Assembly: GCA_035578155.1 (NCBI GenBank)
Contig: JAPWDM010000022.1
Location: 3,225,076 to 3,289,075, forward strand
Source of the DNA: Brachynemurus nebulosus
Taxonomy: Eukaryota; Arthropoda; Insecta; Neuroptera; Myrmeleontidae
DNA: 64,000 bases
Direction of reading: 5' to 3'
In this document: piece after piece, positions 45,606-58,283 of the stretch
Layout of the letters: each line of letters starts with the position of its first letter
Position numbering within the stretch: position 1 is the first letter of the stretch
The notes under the pieces: model-generated
Database searches by the model: none
What the model was told of the DNA's origin: nothing
What the model saw: the letters and a program-made list of their open reading frames with translations, nothing else
Position numbers and translations under genes: made by a program

Positions 45606-47599
45606 TATAACTTTCAGTGTCATCAAAACCCCAATTTATAAAAGTATACAACTTTCCGTGTCTCAAATGACTTGACCAATAACGTTGGAATATGCAAAGT
45701 ACGAGCATCGTCTCTGTGGTTTTGTACAACATCCGCGTGGTAGAATAATCACTGATACGTCTTTGACAACGATATAATGGTACAGTCAGAAGAACATTCT
45801 AGAAAAATATTTTTTCTAAAAAACTACTGGATAACTTCGATATAATTATGCTATAACACATGTGATGAGAAAAGACTCATTTCAACTAAACAACTTTTAA
45901 AGGTACGCCCTTAAAAAATTCGCACCCAACATTTTGAAAAAACCTATATAAACCGATCAGTTTTCTTCCGTTTTCATCCCTTCATTTTTCTAATACAATG
46001 GACTTGACGGAAACCATATTTAAGACGATTTACATATTTTATTAAATCCAAAATGTAATAATAGGTATTATTGTAAAATTTGTGAACAATGCCTTAAATA
46101 TTTTATAAAGATTTTCAACTTTCTTATTATTGTTAATTTTTAATTTCCCAGTTATGGGGGACTTTATAGATCAATCTGAGCATATACGGCGTTCACTAGA
46201 TTTTGATGTGTTTTAGGGTCTAAGGAACTCAAAAAACCAGAAATTAAAGTAGTTTGAATAGAAATATCATTTCCAAAATAATATTGGGAAGCTTTTAATG
46301 ATTATTTTGAACGATAATTGAATATTTTAAATTATTGTACCTTTCATGATTCTTTAGATAGCTTCCCTTTAAATTAATGATTTTTTTCAACTATAAAGAT
46401 TATTAAAAATTATAATAAATATTTGTCTTCTGTTTACTATTCGTTATAAAAATAAATTTAATAAGAAGTTGTCTTGTAAAATAAATTATTAAAACTATTA
46501 ACTTTTAAATGTTATTTTAACTAATTAAAAGTAAACATTAATTAATAATTATTATTCTACTCTATGTACATCTACGCCATGCCACGTTATGCAATAAGAA
46601 TATCTACATAGAACTATATTTGCAAACAAATTATGAAAGAAAAACTTCAAAGTAAAATAATGATTACAGGCCCCGCGTATGATAACAGAATGAGAGCGAG
46701 AACAGCAAAAACAAGAAACGTAATTATAATTTACTTATTGTTTATTTATACAATAATAATGAGAAAAATTTTATGAAAATGTCTTTTCATTTTCATTTTC
46801 ATACACGAAAATTCTTATTAAATATTTGCGTCTTTTTTTCAGCCACCGCACGCACTGACAGGCCGCGGCGTTTTTAGTCATTTTAATTTAATTTTATTTT
46901 TACATATTATTTCATTTTGCGTTTCGTCTTTCATTCATTTCAGTAAAAATTTTTGATTTGAAAAGTGAGATAAGAGTGTGTGCAAGTGTGGGTATAATAA
47001 GCCAGCGCTCTGCTATTAAGTATTGTTCTTTTGGAAAAAATAGATTGAACAAATTAAACGATGGAAATAGATCAGAAAAATTCGTTTGAAAATTGAGACT
47101 GTTGGGAAAACTTGTTGAAAAGAATTTTCGATTTCAAAAGAAATTAATTAAAGATAGAAATTAATTTTTATTATAATGAATTGAATTTTCTTTGAAATGA
47201 TGAAACTGGTTCTCAAAATATTGCTATGAAATCTTGTATTTTAGGGTTTATATAATTTAAAGTACAACAATATTTTTTTCGCGAAAGAAAGATTTACTTG
47301 GATAGGAATGACATGAAAGAGTTTTGTGTCATGTTTAAGACATTTGCCTCTAATTTTTTTCTAATTTGCAACAGCGGAACATTACAATGTTGATTCTGTA
47401 ATAGTCGGAACTGATAACACTTTAGAATAAAAGAAAGTTTTCCCACGTGTACTCTACAGAAACAAAAAGATATCGCAAAACTAATAGCCCAGCATAGCCA
47501 CACAACACTTGTAGATTATAAAAATATAAAAAAAATCAAAATCTAAAACTATGAGTTTTTGGGTGTTTCCTTATGAGAGAGTTACCCAAATATCTTTAT
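45606..47599. other. no gene recognised
   Basis: AT-rich. A slightly GC-richer patch at 46840-47010 (CGCACGCACTGACAGGCCGC) could be part of an untranslated exon or promoter, but there is no coding support. The minus frame 47294-47503 has no domain. Confidence 0.4.
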
Positions 47600-47617
47600 T
47601 ACATAAGCTTAAGAAAG

Positions 47618-47698
<81 letters not shown>

Positions 47699-47818
47699 AG
47701 TGAATATCATTTTCGTATTCTAGGGACCTCAGAACATATTTCTGTTATGGTCCCGGGCTTAGGTCGCGTCAAGACACCGGCTGTAATAGCTGAATTTCGA
47801 GTTTTCGAAATTCGCTAA
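47600..47818 (+). repeat. TA-cored repeat, copy 2
   Basis: (TA)n at 47620-47693, then the right arm TTAGTGAATATCATTTTCGT, GTCCCGGGCTTAGGTCGCG, and the terminal hairpin GAATTTCGAGTTTTCGAAATT at 47797-47817. The left arm is poorly conserved. The minus-strand frame of the right arm reads NSAITAGVLTRPKPGT, similar to the other copies. Confidence 0.8.
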
Positions 47819-48939
47819 AATTAAGTTACTTTTTTAACAAATGCAATACACAAATATTAAGTAATTTAAAAATGTTATTAAAGTCACTGTTTATTTATAA
47901 AATAGGAATTTTGGATTTTTATTATTTATAAAATAGAAATTTTGGATTTTTCTGGAAAGAAAAAATATCTTCATAAAGGCCTTCCAGTTTAGTACTTAAG
48001 TTCCTTTTTTAATATTTAAAAGTAAAACACAAAGGCAATTGGCGGATAACCATGGGAATGCCCTCGTACGAATTGTTTTTAATTTTTTCCTGCTAACTGT
48101 TATCGGCACAAAATTGAAATTTACTGAGATTCAGCCCTTAAAATCTTAAAACCTTTTTTTAAAGCCCCGATCAACCGGACAAAATGACAAATCGCTTGTA
48201 AACTTTTAATTACATTTCGCTTGTAGACAGACAATACCGAGGATGAAAGGAAAAATTCGACTTCCGTGATGGGGCCCCCGCTGCTCACGGCGTTTTTTCT
48301 TAATAAGCATGAAAGGAAGTTTTTTTAATCTAATGAATATGTTTTTAAAAAAAATACAAGCCCAAAAAATTTTTATTTATTAATGTTTTTCTTTTACAAA
48401 ATATCGACATCTGTATCCAAACAAAGAAATATTAATGACACTAGTAGTTGGGAATCGATATACAAACGGACGTGTAATATGAGTAATATGACATATAGAG
48501 TGACGTCTAGTTGTCAATGTAGGAAACATAGAATGGTTTAAGTATCAGACGTAAATAAAAGACCAAAATACTGTATTCAACAAAAATTATTTAACATACA
48601 TGTATTTCTTTAATTAGGGAAATATTAAATGCGAGGTGAATTTAAATTGAAAAATAATCATTCTATTAATAATAATTTTTGTTATCAGAGGTTTCTTTCA
48701 GAAATAACTTCATTAATATATAAATGTCAAAACTGTTCGGACATGTGATCGCTTTACGGTATAGGGGCTTTTACCCTATATAAAAAAAATGTTACTATGG
48801 CTTACTATAATATATTATTTAATAAATCTTTAACACTGACTGACATCCTGAAATGTTGCCGATGGTAAATCCCATCGGGTAGGTATACGACTAGTATTAT
48901 AAGAAATAGCTAAAAATTTTGAAAATTTTTTTCTTCTTT
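47819..48939. other. no gene recognised
   Basis: AT-rich. The unit TTTATAAAATAGRAATTTTGG occurs twice near 47895-47945 (local duplication). A GC-richer patch lies near 48235-48300. No coding segment. Confidence 0.45.
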
Positions 48940-49420
48940 CAAGAAGCTACCTTTAAGATTGACCTGACGTGGTTAGTTGTAGATGCTATATCTAGCCTTA
49001 GTGCCAGAATCAGAAACTTTCTGGTTAGAAAGCTAAACAATTTTAGATGGATACAGGATATAGTTCTGAAAATTTTTTCATTATTAGTAAGATAGACTAT
49101 TTTGGATGAATATAGGCTATGTTATATAAATATCCGCTAGGGTCTTAGGGATCTAAAAGCGCTAAAAACAAATTATTCAACCAATTTTGAAATTTCTTCA
49201 CTATTAGATAATTATAATAGGTGAATATATATGTTGTGTTATATGCGGTCGGCTAGGGTACTGGGCAAACAATAGTAACAGATAGGAACTTTCCCAATCA
49301 ACCAATCACCAATCTTAGTTTTCAACCAATTTTATTTTTTTTTTCATCGTTAACGAGTTAAACTATTTTAGATAGGCATACAGGCCGTGCATTTGCATGA
49401 CTGTAGAAGGGGTTCATTTC
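48940..49420 (-). repeat. divergent 120-bp satellite units, reverse orientation
   Basis: Read on the minus strand, this has several worn units of the satellite at 51655-52860 (TCCATCTAAAATTGTTTAGC at about 49052 and a weaker TAGTCTATCTTAC unit near 49100). Each is followed by an AG...GAAAAAATTTTCA-like word. Opposite orientation to the main array. Confidence 0.6.
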
Positions 49421-49844
49421 AAATGGGTTGACCACTGTGACTATTGAATTTACATAAGAAAAAATTCGTCAAGTGCATGCTAGACACGCATTTTCGGAGG
49501 TTCGTGGTCAATAGCTAATTTTTCATAATTTTCAGAATAAAATGTAGGAAATTTCATTGTATATTACGGAACTGAGGTTATATGTCGCATATAACATATA
49601 AGCGAAAAAGTTACGCAAGAGCCGCACAGCAACGAGTACATAATTACGTGAGTCTATAATATGCCTTACAACCTAGTTACGTACTTTATCTACAACTAAT
49701 ATAAAATTCACAATAAAAAATTTGGTACGAAGATGGTATATCAGAATTATGTCAAACTTTTATGTCCAATATATCAATGAATCAGTTGTTAGGAGAAAAT
49801 TTTCTACAGATTTTAATACAATATACCTACAGTATAAAGATTAA
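49421..49844. other. no gene recognised
   Basis: AT-rich with nothing assignable. Confidence 0.45.
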
Positions 49845-49985
49845 CAATACCCCTGTAGCAGCACCTGCATAACATAGCGAATTTCCAGAGAATTTCATAT
49901 AACAACCTGTATCTATCTACAATAGTTTAGCTATCTAATGGTGAAAATATTTTCGAAATCGGTTGAGTAGTTAATTTTTTAAAAA
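49845..49985 (-). repeat. repeat G terminal word joined to a satellite-like unit
   Basis: AATACCCCTGTAGCAGCACC then TGCATAACATAGCGAATTTCC is the reverse of the G-family end. It is followed at about 49912 by CTGTATCTATCTACAATAGT and GAAATCGGTTGAGTAGTT, a single satellite-like unit. The same junction type occurs at 51165-51310. Confidence 0.65.
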
Positions 49986-51164
49986 TTTAAATTTTGCAAA
50001 AAACCACTAAAAATGGCAAAAAATGGCCAAAAATTTCGTTTCTAAAATCGAACGTATCTGGCTGACGAATTCATCCACGCTTTTTGGACTTTTGGGACTA
50101 TTGGGAAATCAAATGGGGGCGTGGTTTAATATTTAGCCTACTCGCAGTAGTTTCTTTATTCGTCATCAGATGGCAGAAGCTGACACTTAAGAAAATAGTA
50201 GCAATTTTGAATTGTCCGTTTTTATTTGAAAACAGTAAATAATTACGAAAAAATTAAAATAACTTTCAAAAAAATATGCCCGTTTGTATTTTGTAAATTA
50301 AACAACATAAATTTTGTGAATTGTCAAAATCTAATAAACAAACCTTGCCTACTGGCAGTAGTTATTTTTTTGACCACTAGTTCGCGTATTCAGTTTTTAC
50401 GATTCCCAATACTAATTTGTATAGTACGTTTTTCTATCAACACAGAGTGGGGCCAAAGTAGGTAAAATATGCAAAAATTATTTAGTCCTTTTATTGACTA
50501 CAGAATAATTATACAACAATATATTTTACTTATACTTGATATTTATTAATAAAATACTGCGTGTCCCAGTATACAGGGTGTCCCATAACGGTTAGTCAAG
50601 TGATATCTCAAAAAATATTCGTCGCATAAATTTTAAATTTGCAAATCTTGTTTGACCCTAGGTTGGGGCTTTTTTCATGTAACTTAATTTCATTTCTGGT
50701 AACTGGTTTCTAGCCGCGTGGTATCAACTTATAAATTTTAAATAGAATATGGAATTTTTGGCAACGAATTTCGATGATGCGTTTAATTTTAGCTTTAACT
50801 TAACTGTAATATTCGCTACCTACATAAATATAATGGATTTGAGTGTTTTATTTAATTATTTACTATTTGTATGCCCCATCTGAGAGCTTATGTGAACTTT
50901 TTAAGCTTCTTATTGATGATTTTTTCTCAAACCAAATGAAAATTAAATCAACAGATTTTGTAAAAGGTGCAATTTGGTGCAAACCCTGCAATCATAATAC
51001 CAAAATAGACTAATTGCTTTATCAAATGCAACAAAAATACTCGTTGGATTCGATTGGATAATACGTAACTAAAATTTTTTGAGAAATTAATTTTTATAGA
51101 ATTTTTCTAGATAATTCAACTATGTTTCATTAAAGCTTGATAGTATCAATACGAATACTGATAT
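49986..51164. other. no gene recognised
   Basis: AT-rich. The frame at 50226-50465 has no domain. No repeat borders defined. Confidence 0.45.
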
Positions 51165-51511
51165 TAAAATACCCCTGTCGCAGCATCTGCATAACATAGC
51201 GAATTTCCAAATATTGGGCACTGGCGGATCTCATCTAAGACCTGTACCTATTTAAAATAGTTTAGCTTTCTAAGAGTAAAAGAATTTTTAAAATCGGTTG
51301 AGTAACTAGTTTTGGTATTTTTGGGGACCCAAGAACCCGAACGAATTTTGTGCAGCATAGTTGTATCCATCTAAAATAATTTAGTTCTCTAGCAGTGAGA
51401 AATTTTTTAGCATCGGTTCGATAGCTTATTACTGGCGTTTTCGGATCTGCAAGATCCCGGTGGACCTCATTAAAAAATCAGCTCGACCGTATATTCTAGG
51501 CGGACTTTATG

Positions 51512-51585
<74 letters not shown>

Positions 51586-51654
51586 AACCCGTTGTGTAGC
51601 ATTCTACGCCGCATTTGCATCCGCAGGACAGTTGTGGATCTCAGATAACACAAC
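51165..51654 (+). repeat. repeat G end, divergent satellite units and (TA)n
   Basis: Starts with AATACCCCTGTCGCAGCATC (reverse G-family end), followed by divergent units of the 120-bp satellite near 51250 and 51370 (CATCTAAAATAATTTAGTTC, GCATCGGTTCGATAGCTTAT). A (TA)n tract lies at 51517-51580 inside another divergent stretch. Confidence 0.65.
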
Positions 51655-52860
51655 CTGTACCTATCTAAAATAGTTTACCTCGGTAATAGTAAAAAGGTTT
51701 CAAAATCGGTCAGTTATTTTATTTTTGACACTTTTAGGTCTTACTGACACTTCAGACCTTACATAACGTAATCTATATGTATCTAAGATAGCTTAGCTCC
51801 CCAACAGTGAAAAAATTTTCAAAATCGGTCGGCTAGTTTATTTTTGACGCTTTTGGATCCGATGGACCCTGGCAGACTTTACATAACGTAATCTATATTT
51901 ATCTAAAATAGTTTAGCTCTGTAACAGTGAAAAAATTTTCAAAATCGGTCGGTTAGTTTATTTTTACCACATTTGGGTCCCATGGACCCTGGCGGACCCT
52001 AAGTAACGTAATGTATGTCTATCTAAAATAGCTTAGTTCCCCAACAGTGAAAAAATTTTCAAAATCGGTCGGTTAGTTTATTTTTGACACTTTTGGATCC
52101 CATGGACCCTAGCAGACCTTACATAACGTAATCTATATTTATCTAAAATAGTTTAGCTCTGTAACAGTGAAAAAATTTTCAAAATCGGTCGGTTAGTTTA
52201 TTTTTGACACTTTTGGATCCCATGGACCCTGGCAGACCTTACATAACGTAATCTATATTTATCTAAAATAGTTTAGCTCTGTAACAGTGAAAAAATTTTC
52301 AAAATCGGTCAGTTAGTTTATTTTTGACACTTTTGGGTTCTATGGACCTTGGTGGACCTTACATAACGTAATTTATATTTATCTAAAATAGTTTAGCTCT
52401 GTAACAGTGAAAAAATTTTCAAAATCGGTCAGTTAGTTTATTTTTGACACTTCTGGATCCTGTGGACCCTGGCAGACCTTACATAACGGAATCTATATTT
52501 ATCTAAAACAGTTTAGCTCTGTAACAGTGAAAAAATTTTCAAAATCGATCAGGCAGTTTATTTTTGACACTTTTGGGTCCTATGGACCGAGACGGACCTT
52601 ACATAACGTAATCGATATTTATCTAAAATAGTTTAGCTCTGTAACAGTGAAAAAATTTTCAAAATCGGTCAGTTAGTTTATTTTTGACACTTTTGGGTCC
52701 TGTGGACCCTGGCGGACCTTACATAATGCATTCTAAATCTATCTAAAATAGTTTAGCTCTGTAACAGTGAAGAAATTTTTAAAATTGGTCGTTTAGTTTA
52801 TTTTTTACAATTATGGGATCAGTAAATCCTGGCGAAACTCATACAAGTCTAGTACTCTAA
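51655..52860 (+). repeat. 120-bp satellite, about ten units
   Basis: Unit core: ATCTAAAATAGTTTAGCTCT, GTAACAGTGAAAAAATTTTC, AAAATCGGTCGGTTAGTTTA, TTTTTGACACTTTTGGATCC, CATGGACCCTGGCAGACCTT, ACATAACGTAATCTATATTT. The ATCTAAAATAG word starts at 51781, 51901, 52021, 52141, 52261, 52381, 52501, 52621 and 52741, exactly 120 bases apart, and at 51663 (118 bases before the first). Outer units are more diverged. No continuous frame. Confidence 0.95.
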
Positions 52861-53624
52861 CAGTAAGAAAAGGGTTCTAAGGATCTCATATAACTTATGG
52901 CAGTCCGTAAGCTTCTTGCGGACATCATTTGATTAATTAATTCAAATACTTTAACTTACTAACTGTGAAAACATTTTTAAAATTTCTGGCCTTTTTAGGT
53001 CCCGAAAACCTTGACCTCACATAAAATACCTTAAATCCATTTGAAATGGTTTAATTTTTTAACATTATTAATTATTAGTGGAAAAATTTTCAAAATCGAT
53101 TCAAAATATTTTTCCGTACATACATATGTGCATTGTACATATTTTGTTTTGTTTCATATTTAATAATATTTACACATATATCATAACATAATCTTCAATT
53201 TCTTGTTTACTTAAAAATTCAATAAAAAAAAAAAAAAATTCTTCATTACATTAGCTTAGAAAATCTGTTTAATTTACATTTTTTAACTTGGGATAGAACC
53301 ATGCTAATTATAATGCAATAAATGAGAAACAAAACTCTATACATGTATGTGTGTTATATCACATATATGTGAATAGTTTTCACTTGTTCTCACAAAATTC
53401 TTTAATAAAAAAGTGAAATATTTTTATACTTCATAAAGAACTGAGATATAAATATAAATTACTTATTAGACTAACAAAGAAAGAATAAAAGTGAAAATTT
53501 ACATTTTCTCGAAAAATACTTAAAATAGAAAGAAAATTATAAGAATATTTTCTTCATAATTTTTTTTTTTCCTTTTCAACGATGTAAAAATCGAACTGCC
53601 TTATGATAGGATCGAATGATAAAA
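52861..53624. other. satellite fringe then AT-rich DNA
   Basis: Up to about 53100 there are worn satellite-like words (AAAAATTTTCAAAATCGATT near 53083). Beyond that, AT-rich sequence with nothing recognised. Confidence 0.5.
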
Positions 53625-53758
53625 AATGGCCAGAAAACCTACTTCTGGGCATCCGACGTGTCTGGCTAACGAACTTAGCCAAGCCAATTCAGAATCCAGT
53701 CCGCACACAAAATTTCATAAGCGTTAGACGTTTCGTTCGAGAGTTATCGTGGGAACAC

Positions 53759-53828
<70 letters not shown>

Positions 53829-53953
53829 TTTAGTGAATATCATTTTCGTATTCTAGGGACCTCAAAACAGATTTCTGCCATAGTCCCGGACTCAGATTGC
53901 GTCATGACACCTACTGTAATAGCTGAATTTCGAGTTTTCGAAATTCGCTAAAA
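53625..53953 (+). repeat. TA-cored repeat, copy 3
   Basis: The most complete copy. Left arm with CTTCTGGGCATCCGACGTGT, GTCTGGCTAACGAACTTAGC and CGTTCGAGAGTTATCGTGGG; (TA)n core 53763-53825; right arm with TTCGTATTCTAGGGACCTCA and ending in the GAATTTCGAGTTTTCGAAATT hairpin. The minus-strand frame of the right arm reads NSAITVGVMTQSESGT and AEICFEVPRIRK. Confidence 0.85.
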
Positions 53954-55083
53954 ACAAGGTATTTGAAGAAAATAACATACCATAGGGAAAATTACCTATT
54001 ATAACCGATTTAATTTTTTTTTTGTTTATAACTTAAATAACGTTCCCGCAAATGACTACTTTGCAGGCAATGACATCGTTTAAAAAGTTTAAACAATCGA
54101 TATACTATACAGTAGCCAATATGAAACTGTACATTATTAAAGTGTTACAACCAATATTACTTTCACCACTCTGGTGTGGCAAACACAATCAAAAGCTGCA
54201 TGTAAGTACACGCAGAATATTTGTTTTGTTATTGTCGTAGTACAGGACATAGCAGTAAACTAATTACTGGCGTCTACGTAGTTTTGAGTGCGCGTATGGA
54301 GCGCTGTATTTTTTCACCTGTACAAGATAGACAGGTTCACTTTTTAATGTATCTATCACCGTTTTCGCTACGTAAGAGGTGAAAGGTAAAAAAGCGCTCT
54401 TCATGAATTTTCAATATTGTTTAAATAATATAAAAAAGCATTTCCGGGAGTTAGTATTTTGCACAAATGCTCTCCTCGGCAATCCCTACAAGAATCTCTT
54501 TTTAAAAATTTTTTATATCTATTCTAAAATTAATGTTTAGTGAGATAGGGCTTAAAATTAGTGCTACTGGACTATAAATGCATCTTAAACGTATACAAAA
54601 ATATTTACTTGATACAGCTTCTAATTTAAAAAACCAGGAGCCCTCGCGTAAACTTTGCGTCGCCAATATAATTATTCCGATTCGGATTTATTCTCCGATT
54701 ATAGCGGTTAGTTTTCTTTTAAATTCAAATTTTATTGTTCGTTACATGGTATACTACAATGGGTATATAATGCTTCTTCATTTGATTTTGCAAGCTGTCA
54801 ATTTTTATTTTTATTTTTATTATTAATTTATTTTATAATTTAACCTAAACGCCCGCTAAATATAATATAATTAATATAACAAGTAAGTAGATATTTATCT
54901 ATATTCGTAACCATATATACATTTTATATACTCTTCTTTAAATTTGATGTTTTTTTTTTTTCTAGATTGGACAAGGATTAAGGAAAGTGAACGCAAATTA
55001 TTGTGGTTTTTATAAAGGAAGGAAGGAGATATTTGCCTTTAGAAGAGAAATAACCAGAAATCATAAAATAATTAATTAATGTG
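53954..55083. other. no gene recognised
   Basis: AT-rich. Frames 54052-54240 and 54578-54826 have no domain. Nothing assignable. Confidence 0.45.
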
Positions 55084-55643
55084 TTTAAAAAAATAAATAA
55101 ATAATAAAAACATGTTTTCTTGTGTAATTTTACTAAATAATAGAATGTGTCAGTATGTCAGCACTATTTTCAGCTAAATCTGCTTTCCATTTTTAAATTA
55201 TACTGTTCACGAGTTGAAATAACTGACAAAATATGTGGAAATTATAGGATTTTGGTGTATTTTCGGTAATTGCTATGAACTTGAGTATAAAATGGAGAAC
55301 TTATTTTGTTCAAAACTGCCGTAACACTTTGAGAAATAAAATATATTTTCTGTTAATAACACCAAAATAAATAAATAATAAAAATATGTTTTCTTATTTA
55401 ATTTTACTAAATAATAGACTGGGTCAGAATGCCAGCACTATTTTAAGCTAAATCTGCTTTCCATTTTTAAATTATACTGTTCACGAGTTGAAATGACTGA
55501 CAAAATATGTGGAAATTATAGGATTTTGGTGTATTTTCGGTAATTGCTATGAACTTGAGTATAAAATGGAGAACTTATTTTGTTCAAAACTGCCGCAGTA
55601 CTTTGAGAAATAAAATATATTTTCTGTTAATAACACCAAATTT
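55084..55643 (+). repeat. tandem duplication, 274-bp unit, two copies
   Basis: The sequence from AAATAATAAAAACATGTTTT to TTTTCTGTTAATAACACC is repeated immediately, with corresponding bases 274 apart (for example 55111 and 55385). Few differences, so a recent duplication. Non-coding. Confidence 0.9.
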
Positions 55644-56689
55644 TCCACCACAGGTGCTGAAATATACGAAATTTTACTAATTAACTTACGAAATTTGTGT
55701 TTCATTATTCTTATTTATTTGTACAAGTTTTTATTATTTTCAAAAGAAATATATTATGAAAAAGAATATGTTAAAATTTTTATGCATTTCGTATGCATGA
55801 ATGCATCCACCTGAATTGTCAAATATATAAATAAAATACGTATAATTCAAGAATTTTATGTTAGAAATTATAAACAATGATATTTATTTTGAATCTATTG
55901 TTGGTAAAAAAAATTATTTGAAATGTTAAACTAAAAAAAAAATATTTAACATGAGGTGTTCCAAATAAGTCATCTATTTCAGTTTTGGTCGAAAATGAGT
56001 TAGCGATGAAAATAGATTCTTCAGCTTGCATTGCTTAGTACAGTTTAATCAAAAAGGGGTTTTATTTCAAATTATAGTTATAGCAAAACTGGCCTTACCA
56101 ACAAGTTGTGATAAAACTCGTCTTTTTCATTTTTTTCGTTAAATAACTCGTTTTGTATGAATTAGGCGAGTTTCGTTTTAGAACGCCTCATATTTTTTAA
56201 TTAAAAACAAAATGACAATGATATTGACAATCGTCTACTTTGTGTATAGATATATAAAGACACGTTTATGCTGGTAGATAATATAAAAGATTTAATCGAT
56301 TAAAGAAAAATTACCATCTAATTGATAAAATATCATAAATATAATGATTCGCTTATAATTATTATTAGACATTATTTTTAGTATTTTATAATCAATCTGA
56401 TCAAATTTTTGAAATATATTAAGGACAGTCTAAACAGAGTTTACGGTATGCACGTAATTAAACTAATTTAAACTAATAATATGAGGTATGTTAAACTGAT
56501 GTTAGACGAGGACAAAAAATCTTTAACCCAAAATTTTGTAAATTATTTTTAATTTTTCTGGAGAACCAGCTGACAAATAGGTATAGCTCAGAGGACCTTT
56601 TTAATAAAATTTCGTGTGCTTTTCGCAATGGTATAAAAAAAACCTTTGAATTCTAATGTTTTTAGCACTTTAGACACTTTTTGTAAAAA
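55644..56689. other. no gene recognised
   Basis: AT-rich with nothing assignable. Confidence 0.45.
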
Positions 56690-56826
56690 GTGTCCAAAAA
56701 ACCAACTTCTGGCCATCCGATGTGTCTGGCTAATAAACTTAGCCTAGGGAATCGAGGTTCCAGTTTGCGTACCAAATTTGATAAGCATTAAACTTTTCGT
56801 TCGAGAGTTATCGCGTACGCACATAA

Positions 56827-56915
<89 letters not shown>

Positions 56916-57035
56916 TTTATTGAAGTAGATTTTCGGGTTCTAGAGGCTCCAAAACAAATTTCTGCCATAGTCCCGGGCTTAAGTCTTACCATAAGAGCTG
57001 CTATAATAGTGAATTTCTAGAAATTCTAGAAATTC
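56690..57035 (+). repeat. TA-cored repeat, copy 4
   Basis: Left arm with CTTCTGGCCATCCGATGTGT and TTTTCGTTCGAGAGTTATCG; (TA)n 56828-56911; right arm with TCTGCCATAGTCCCGGGCTT and a terminal hairpin GAATTTCTAGAAATTCTAG. The minus-strand frame reads MVRLKPGTMAEICFGASRTR, similar to the other copies. Confidence 0.85.
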
Positions 57036-57971
57036 GTTAAAAAAGATAAGTGCACGCTGTGACTCTTCACACACAAATGCAACCTTTTGCAATTACGGTA
57101 CAAAATTCTGGACCAGCGTGTAATAGACATAACAATGATAATTAGCAATCGCTAAAAAAACGATATTTCTCTAAAGTGTCCAAAATTCTTAGGATATGAT
57201 TAAACTGACATTCACAGTATCATCTGTTAATTTATAAAATTAGTAGGTACCTAGATATTAAAACCTTAATAAAAGTTATTATTAATGCATTTTGGCCAGT
57301 TGTTAACTTATTAATTACAATGCAAATGACTTATTGGAAACCTTATTAAAAATTATTATTCTGTTGATTATGAGTAAAATTTAGGATTCGTACCTAAAAA
57401 CACATCCGAATAATTGCTGCCATTGCTGTATTTTTTAATATTTCTTCGTGAAAATTTTATATAATATTCTTCGAATGTCATATTTTAATGTCCCATTGGT
57501 TTTAGTAAAGAGATTTTAACGGTGTCGGCACAAAAAAATAACAACAACATGCCTTTTTTGTACGAATTAACCTTACCCCCTCTTTAATTTACTTTCAATT
57601 TATTTTACCGAACTTTGGACAGGAAATGCCGGAACTAATCAGCGTTCAGCGCACTAGAGTCCCTATAATAAATAGAGTCGTCACAGGTCATCCATTTTCT
57701 CTGCAAAACAGAGCGGGAAGCTTCGAAATTAATTATCATATGTTTGAGTAAATATTTTTTAGTACCTAATTGTTGTTAATAAGTTATCAATTAATGAACA
57801 ATTGAAAAATTTTTAATTTAATTATTCTTTCTAGGTTAAACTAAATGACTTTTGTTAATATTTAATTTATTTCCAATGTATTTTATTGTAATTTGCAAAA
57901 AAGAAAAAATATTAAGGTCAATAATTGAGATAGAAACAATCCTGTCTTTTAAGTTGGACCAAGTTATAGAT
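57036..57971. other. no gene; small palindrome at 57701-57715
   Basis: AT-rich. CTCTGCAAAACAGAG at 57701-57715 is itself palindromic and is the word shared with the hairpins at 28629-28921 and 40028-40152. Confidence 0.5.
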
Positions 57972-58022
57972 AGTTACCAAATTTGATCAAAATCGCTTCA
58001 GTAGTTTCGGAGTTTATGCTAT
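57972..58022 (+). repeat. fragment of a common insect repeat (middle)
   Basis: GTTACCAAATTTGATCAAAA followed by TCGCTTCAGTAGTTTCGGAG and TTTATGC is a phrase found in many insect interspersed repeats, upstream of the 3' end type seen at 22310-22470. It is followed by GTATACG-type short repeats at 58022-58058. Confidence 0.5.
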
Positions 58023-58155
58023 ACTGTATACGCTGTATACGATGTATACGATGTATACCGAACGCTAATACTTGACCTTTCTGTCTAGAACATGGAAAAT
58101 GAGACAGAAATATACAATAATGTCAAAAGCAAGCCAAATGTGATTCAAAACAAGG

Positions 58156-58263
58156 GCAAATTGATTCAAGATGAGCGCAAGCTGCTTTGGCTTACGCCGA
58201 TACGAATCGGCCCAATGTTTTCATGTTCAAACTCATACTGACTCCCTTGTTGGGATGTCATAT
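58156..58263 (+). repeat. direct repeat J, copy 1
   Basis: 108 bases, from GCAAATTGATTCAAGATGAG to CTTGTTGGGATGTCATAT, matching 58906-59013 with no indels. Contains the palindrome GCCGATACGAATCGGC. Confidence 0.9.
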
Positions 58264-58283
58264 GTATACTGAGTGTCTCGGCC

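Noticed and set aside
51655..52860. CRISPR-like regular spacing
   Set aside because: Whole 120-bp units are repeated with no unique spacers, and the genome is eukaryotic. This is a satellite.
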